DNA of 9,983 nucleotides. Source: Actinomycetota bacterium. GTDB lineage: Bacteria; Actinomycetota; Thermoleophilia; Gaiellales; Gaiellaceae. Below the pieces are notes generated by a model. That model was not told the DNA's origin. It did no database searches and saw nothing but the letters and a program-made list of their open reading frames with translations. Each line of letters opens with the position of its first letter. Positions within the stretch are counted from its first letter, which is position 1. The stretch is taken from contig JAIBJP010000107.1 of NCBI GenBank assembly GCA_020029625.1, positions 1 through 9,983 on the forward strand. Direction: 5' to 3'. Of the stretch, positions 7,273 through 9,983 are shown one piece after another. Made by a program: the position numbers and the translations under genes.

Positions 7273-7297
7273 GTTACAGGGTGAGCAGGCCGGGTAC
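7273..7297 (+). promoter_or_regulatory. SigB/SigF-type stress promoter of the PRC-barrel gene
   Basis: GTTACA (7273-7278), 13 nt, then GGGTAC (7292-7297) resembles the general-stress SigB/SigF consensus (GTTTAA, 12-14 nt, GGGTAT; actinobacterial -10 GGGTAC/T). Transcription would start near 7304, giving a leader of about 50 nt with a Shine-Dalgarno site. It differs from the TANNNT boxes elsewhere in the window, suggesting stress or stationary-phase control. A consensus match only. Confidence 0.45.
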
Positions 7298-7353
7298 AAG
7301 AAATGACGCTCGCGCCTTCCAACCTACGGCGAGCGACAAGGGGGTTTGCACAC

Positions 7354-7752
7354 ATGGAAAGCACTTCCAGGACAGCCATGGATCCATGGACCTACGGCAA
7401 TGCCGAGACGATCGGCGTCGACGCCACCCGGAATCTCGATCTGACCGGGTTCAGCGTCGAGGCCACGGACGGCGGTATCGGCAAGGTCGACGAGGCGACA
7501 TACGAGACGTCGCGCAGCTACATCGTCGTCGATACCGGGCCGTGGATCTTTGGAAAGAAGGTCCTTCTGCCCGCCGGAGTCGTCCAGCGGGTCGACCTCG
7601 ACTCGGAGACGGTGTTCGTCAACCGGACGAAGGACGAGATCAAGGACTCGCCCGAGTTCGACGAGATGAACTACCACGACGATGCCTACCGCTCCGAGGT
7701 GGGCGACTACTACTACGGCGGCACCCGCGGCCGAACATCCGACGTCCGCTAG
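7354..7752 (+). CDS. PRC-barrel domain protein
   Basis: A soluble, acidic 132-residue protein. Residues about 28-95 fit a PRC-barrel: LTGFSVEATDGGIGKVDEATY, a YIVVDTGPWIFGKKVLLPAGVV core with the typical GPW.FGKK.LLP pattern, then VDLDSETVFVNRTKDEIKDSP. The tail (about 101-132) is rich in Asp, Glu, Tyr and Gly, including a DYYYGG stretch, and is probably disordered. PRC-barrels occur in RNA processing (RimM), photosynthetic reaction-centre H subunits and many stress-linked stand-alone proteins; this belongs to the last group and its exact role is unknown. ATG 7354 is chosen because AAGGGGG (7338-7344) sits 9 nt upstream and because the earlier ATG at 7303 falls at the predicted transcription start. 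It is monocistronic: a SigB-like promoter precedes it and a strong palindrome follows. Confidence 0.85.
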   Translation: MESTSRTAMDPWTYGNAETIGVDATRNLDLTGFSVEATDGGIGKVDEATYETSRSYIVVDTGPWIFGKKVLLPAGVVQRVDLDSETVFVNRTKDEIKDSPEFDEMNYHDDAYRSEVGDYYYGGTRGRTSDVR

Positions 7753-7775
7753 CAAGAGAGATCGTTGGGACGAGA

Positions 7776-7821
7776 AAGCGGCGGCCCGATCGGGCCGCCG
7801 CTTCTGCTTCGTGAAGCTTTT
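7776..7821 (+). terminator. Terminator of the PRC gene: 28-bp perfect palindrome plus small U-tailed hairpin
   Basis: A perfect 28-bp palindrome spans 7776-7803 (half-site AAGCGGCGGCCCGA), giving a very GC-rich stem. It is followed at once by GCTT-CGTG-AAGC and TTTT (7806-7821), a second small hairpin with a short T-run. It starts 23 bp after the PRC stop and precedes the promoter of the next gene. Confidence 0.7.
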
Positions 7822-7846
7822 CGCGCGAATCCGCCTTAGCCTGATC

Positions 7847-7852
7847 TAACCT
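7847..7852 (+). promoter_or_regulatory. -10 box (TAACCT) for the membrane-protein gene, leaderless
   Basis: TAACCT is followed by exactly 6 nt and the GTG start at 7859, the same spacing as TATGCT before ftcD. There is no Shine-Dalgarno site in between. It implies a leaderless mRNA for the membrane protein and HD protein pair. Confidence 0.5.
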
Positions 7853-7858
7853 GTCCGC

Positions 7859-8542
7859 GTGCTTTCGGCAGGGTCGGTCATCGGGCAGGCGTGGGAGATG
7901 TACAAGGCGCACTGGCGCCATCTCATCCCGGTCGCGTTCGTCGTTTACGTCCTCATCTCCCTGTTTGCGCTACTGCTCGTCGTGCTGCTCGGTTGGTTCG
8001 GGGTGCTCGTCGGAGCCCTCATCGCGTTGGCCGGAGTGTTCTGGCTCCAGGGAGCGCTCGTGATCGCCATCGACGACGTACGCGATGGGAGAGTGGACCT
8101 CAGCATTCGGGAGACGCTCAATCGCGTCTTGCCGCGGCTGAACACCCTCACGTTCGCGGGTTTGCTGGCCGCGGTGGGAATCACGATCGGGTTTATCCTC
8201 CTGATCGTCCCGGGATTGATCCTGATCACGCTCTGGCTCCTGATCGTCCCGGCGATCATGCTCGAGAACCGCGGCGTCTTCGAGTCGTTCGGACGCAGCC
8301 GCCAGCTGGTGAGCGGCCACGGGTGGAGCGTCTTCGGCGTGATCGTCCTGACGGTCGCAATCCTCATCGCTGTCAACATCGGGCTCGGCCTTGTCGAGGC
8401 CGCCTTCGACAGCCGGTGGCTGAATCTCCTGCTGGACATCGTGAGCCAGACCGCGACTGCTCCGTTCCTGGCGCTCGCCTGGACGATCAGCTACTTCGAG
8501 CTCCGCGCGATCAAGGAACCGACGCCGGCTATAACCCCCTAG
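7859..8542 (+). CDS. Multi-pass membrane protein, YciC/GPDP-membrane-domain-like, unknown function
   Basis: A 227-residue integral membrane protein. A short amphipathic N-terminus (SVIGQAWEMYKAHWRHLIPVA) is followed by about six hydrophobic segments: roughly 22-44, 46-71, 97-117, 118-134, 156-179 and 199-214. The pattern of an LLIVPGLIL turn, LLIVPAIMLENRGVFESFGRSRQLVSGHGWSVFG (residues 126-160) and a final YFELR is typical of the diffuse group of YciC/DUF-type and glycerophosphodiester-phosphodiesterase membrane-domain proteins. There is no catalytic domain. The family has no settled function; a scaffold or envelope role is possible. It lies 2 nt upstream of the HD-protein gene, so the two are very likely co-transcribed and possibly partners. 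The GTG start is supported by the TAACCT box 6 nt upstream. Confidence 0.75.
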   Translation: MLSAGSVIGQAWEMYKAHWRHLIPVAFVVYVLISLFALLLVVLLGWFGVLVGALIALAGVFWLQGALVIAIDDVRDGRVDLSIRETLNRVLPRLNTLTFAGLLAAVGITIGFILLIVPGLILITLWLLIVPAIMLENRGVFESFGRSRQLVSGHGWSVFGVIVLTVAILIAVNIGLGLVEAAFDSRWLNLLLDIVSQTATAPFLALAWTISYFELRAIKEPTPAITP

Positions 8543-8544
8543 GC

Positions 8545-9426
8545 ATGGCCGAGCTCGACAAGGAGACCCAGGAGCGGATCGACGAGCCCGTCTCCGAGCA
8601 GGCCGAGGAGGAGACCCGGCTCACGCCCGCGGAGGCGGTCGCCCAGATGCGCATCCGGGTGCCACCGCGGGCCAACCGCAAGCTCGCGGCGCTCCTCGAG
8701 CGCGTGAACGAAGACAAGCAGCTGAAGGGCTGGTGGCACGCCTCGAACGTGAACGCGGTCAAGCGCCTGGAGATCAACGACCACTCGTGGGTGCACATCC
8801 AGATCGTCGCCAACATCGCGCTGAAGCTCCTCCGTCAGCTGACAAAACATGGAGTCGAGCCGGCCGTGGTTCGCGACTACGGGATGACGCGCGACGACGC
8901 CGAAGTCGTCGTCGTTCTCGGCGCGCTCCTGCACTGCGTCGGGATGGCCATTCACCGCGAGGGGCACGAGGACTGGAGCCTCTTCCTTTCAGAGCCGAAG
9001 CTGCGCCAGCTCCTCGACGGCCTGTACGAGGACCCCGACCTGACCGTGATCAGCTCCGAGGTGCTCGGCGCGATCACGAGCCACCGTGACTACGGCCAAC
9101 CGCTCACACTCGAGGCCGGGATCGTCCGCGTCGCCGACGCGCTCGACATGGCGAAGGGTCGTTCCCGCATTCCCTTCGAGCACGGGCGCGTATCAATCCA
9201 CTCGCTGTCGGCGGCCGCGATCGAGTCCGTGGCGATCAAGGACGGTGTCGCCACTCCCGTGCTGATCGAGATCACGATGAACAACTCCTCGGGCGTCTAT
9301 CAGGTGGACGAGCTCCTGAAGGCGAAGCTCCGGGGCTCGGGCCTCGAGCCCTACGTCGAGGTGATCGCTCACATCGACACGGAATCCGAGAAGAGCCTCA
9401 TCCCGCTCTACCGGCTCGAGCTCTAG
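8545..9426 (+). CDS. HD-superfamily metal-dependent phosphohydrolase with HD to HC change
   Basis: A soluble 293-residue protein. Residues 1-30 are charged, Glu-rich and probably disordered. An HD-type domain follows: first His in INDHSWVH (H80), LLHCVGMAIHREGHE (H130-C131 with H137 and H141), SHRDYG (H180) and VADALDMAKGR (D198/D201). A C-terminal region (about 206-293) with RIPFEHGRVSIHSLSAAAIESV, EITMNNSSGVYQVDELL and YVEVIAHID resembles a widespread archaeal/bacterial HD-hydrolase group of unknown substrate. HD enzymes hydrolyse phosphate esters of nucleotides or second messengers using one or two metal ions. The signature Asp is replaced by Cys (codon TGC), which would alter metal binding or make the protein a non-catalytic binder. 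The ATG lies 2 nt after the membrane-protein stop, so coupling is likely. The start agrees with where codon bias and homologous-looking sequence begin. Confidence 0.8.
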   Translation: MAELDKETQERIDEPVSEQAEEETRLTPAEAVAQMRIRVPPRANRKLAALLERVNEDKQLKGWWHASNVNAVKRLEINDHSWVHIQIVANIALKLLRQLTKHGVEPAVVRDYGMTRDDAEVVVVLGALLHCVGMAIHREGHEDWSLFLSEPKLRQLLDGLYEDPDLTVISSEVLGAITSHRDYGQPLTLEAGIVRVADALDMAKGRSRIPFEHGRVSIHSLSAAAIESVAIKDGVATPVLIEITMNNSSGVYQVDELLKAKLRGSGLEPYVEVIAHIDTESEKSLIPLYRLEL

Positions 9427-9441
9427 TCGTGGGGCCGCCGC

Positions 9442-9447
9442 TAGAAT
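9442..9447 (+). promoter_or_regulatory. -10 box (TAGAAT) for tRNA-Gln
   Basis: TAGAAT lies 11 nt before the first base of the mature tRNA, a normal distance for a short 5' leader. It starts 15 bp after the HD-protein stop. No clear -35 box. Confidence 0.5.
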
Positions 9448-9458
9448 GGTCGGGCCCT

Positions 9459-9529
9459 TGCGGGGTCGTCTAATGGTAGGACGCCTGACTCTGGATCAGG
9501 TAGTCAAGGTTCGAATCCTTGCCCCGCAG
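9459..9529 (+). tRNA. tRNA-Gln (anticodon CUG)
   Basis: The cloverleaf closes fully: acceptor TGCGGGG (9459-9465) with CCCCGCA (9522-9528), D stem GTC/GAC, anticodon stem CCTGA/TCAGG around loop CTCTGGA with CTG at 9491-9493, T stem CAAGG/CCTTG around TTCGAAT, and discriminator G9529. It is 71 nt long and CCA is not encoded. It reads CAG, the main Gln codon in GC-rich genomes. The weak U-A first acceptor pair and G73 are normal for bacterial tRNA-Gln. Confidence 0.96.
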
Positions 9530-9575
9530 CCTCACACAAACGACACGAAGGCGCGGGTTCCTTTCGGATAAAAGA

Positions 9576-9598
9576 GGGCCGCCCGAGAGAGGCGGCCC
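9576..9598 (-). terminator. Hairpin with U-tract on the minus strand
   Basis: GGGCCGCC (9576-9583), a 7-nt loop and GGCGGCCC (9591-9598) form a perfect 8-bp stem. On the minus strand it is followed by TCTTTTAT, the layout of an intrinsic terminator, whereas on the plus strand no T-run follows. It may still help end tRNA-Gln transcription, but as read it points to a minus-strand transcript from the 9600-9825 spacer. Confidence 0.5.
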
Positions 9599-9615
9599 CT
9601 ATGCTGAGGAGAGGA

Positions 9616-9640
9616 ACGACGCCTTGCGGCCTGGCGTCGT
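9616..9640 (+). repeat. Perfect 8-bp hairpin in the spacer
   Basis: ACGACGCC (9616-9623) and GGCGTCGT (9633-9640) around a 9-nt loop. It is followed by a C/T-rich stretch rather than a clean T-run. It may be a second, weaker transcription stop after tRNA-Gln or part of a structured RNA. Confidence 0.4.
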
Positions 9641-9768
9641 CCCATTCCTTCTTCGGCACTGATCCCTTTCCTCTTTAGTTCGAGCCCTCTGCCGCCGACA
9701 ATGGCGCATGAGGATCAAAGTCCTCCTGCGGCTCGGGGATTGACCGCCAGCATGCCCGACGCAGATTG

Positions 9769-9800
9769 AACGGCGGCCTCACGGCCGCCGTTCGCTTTTT
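9769..9800 (+). terminator. Strong intrinsic terminator upstream of tRNA-Glu
   Basis: A 10-bp perfect stem (9769-9778 with 9783-9792; core ACGGCGGCC/GGCCGCCGT) with the tetraloop TCAC, followed after 3 nt by five T (9796-9800). Clear rho-independent form on the plus strand. It ends whatever is transcribed from the preceding spacer, including read-through from tRNA-Gln. Confidence 0.8.
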
Positions 9801-9809
9801 CGGATTCGG

Positions 9810-9815
9810 TACCCT
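9810..9815 (+). promoter_or_regulatory. -10 box (TACCCT) for tRNA-Glu
   Basis: TACCCT fits the TANNNT form and lies 10 nt before the tRNA, matching the 11-nt spacing for tRNA-Gln. It directly follows the terminator T-run, so tRNA-Glu is its own transcription unit. Confidence 0.45.
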
Positions 9816-9825
9816 GTGCTTGCCG

Positions 9826-9898
9826 GGCGCATTCGTCTAGTGGCCTAGGACGCCGCCCTCTCACGGCGGTAGCACGGGTTCGAATCCCGTATGCGCCT
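9826..9898 (+). tRNA. tRNA-Glu (anticodon CUC)
   Basis: Acceptor GGCGCAT (9826-9832) with ATGCGCC (9891-9897), D stem GTC/GAC, anticodon stem CCGCC/GGCGG around loop CCTCTCAC with CTC at 9860-9862, T stem ACGGG/CCCGT around TTCGAAT, and discriminator T9898. It is 73 nt long and CCA is not encoded. It reads GAG, the dominant Glu codon of this window. Confidence 0.96.
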
Positions 9899-9983
9899 CC
9901 TGTGCTTGCGGCTGTAATCGGGGGCCCCAAGAAAGGTCTCGGACAGCCTCCATCGCTTTCGACGTGTTGTACGCCCGCAGGTA
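9899..9983. other. Window end, no gene recognised
   Basis: 85 bp downstream of tRNA-Glu. A minus-strand frame stays open from the window edge into the tRNA (stop at 9861-9863), but most of the end of that frame is tRNA sequence and I recognise no protein family in it. The 3' end of a tRNA is a common integration site, so the next stretch deserves a look for an integrase, but none is seen here. Confidence 0.3.

Larger units (their letters stand above)
9530..9825. other. Intergenic spacer between two tRNA genes
   Basis: 296 bp with no recognisable protein gene. It holds three perfect hairpins (9576-9598, 9616-9640, 9769-9792), a T-run at 9796-9800 and the tRNA-Glu -10 box. Short open frames such as 9601-9678 (25 residues) and 9701-9769 (22 residues, stop at the foot of the last terminator stem) lack ribosome sites and are not called. 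A small RNA ending at the 9769-9800 terminator is possible, but nothing positively shows one. Confidence 0.5.

Noticed and set aside
7303..7353. Earlier ATG (7303) as start of the PRC-barrel protein
   Set aside because: It falls at the predicted transcription start and lacks a ribosome site, whereas ATG 7354 has AAGGGGG 9 nt upstream.
9715..9930. 71-residue minus-strand ORF over the tRNA-Glu gene
   Set aside because: Its GIRTRATAV-type stretch is the antisense translation of a tRNA T-arm and anticodon arm, a well-known false gene.
1..9983. CRISPR array, transposon, prophage or defence island
   Set aside because: No regularly spaced repeats, transposase, integrase or nuclease-type genes; the content is ordinary metabolism, transport and tRNA genes.

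Overview
The window looks like a chromosomal segment from a high-GC bacterium, most likely an actinobacterium. I infer a Thermoleophilia/Gaiella-like lineage from the strong G/C bias at third codon positions, GTG/TTG starts, TANNNT -10 boxes placed directly in front of start codons, and the protein flavour. This was not tested by any search.

Layout. Positions 1-3416 (minus strand) hold part of a histidine-utilisation cluster, transcribed ftcD > hutH > hutU. It covers histidine to urocanate (HutH), urocanate to imidazolonepropionate (HutU), and transfer of the formimino group from N-formimidoylglutamate to tetrahydrofolate (FtcD). No hutI is seen; it may lie beyond position 1. Divergent from it, 3466-7152 (plus) encodes two ABC exporter half-transporters that look like a heterodimeric (TM287/288-type) pair, one with a degenerate and one with a canonical ATP-site glutamate. 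Next come a tiny ORF with a zinc-ribbon-like start (7183-7221), a PRC-barrel protein behind a SigB-like promoter (7354-7752), a multi-pass membrane protein (7859-8542) and, 2 nt later, an HD-superfamily phosphohydrolase (8545-9426). The right end carries tRNA-Gln(CUG) and tRNA-Glu(CUC), separated by 296 bp containing three hairpins.

The most striking feature is that three genes each lack a short piece at a highly conserved motif: HutU lacks 12 residues in frame, FtcD is frameshifted at its QVSMN motif (about 31 nt missing), and the second ABC subunit is frameshifted directly after Walker A (about 22 nt missing). Three such lesions within about 6 kb, with the rest of each protein well preserved, suggest either a gap-closing/assembly artefact or a cluster of real microdeletions. 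I do not see a convincing new defence or mobile system. The best novel leads are these deletions, the leaderless promoter pattern, the stress-type promoter of the PRC gene, the structured leader of the second ABC gene, and the HD-to-HC substitution in the phosphohydrolase.
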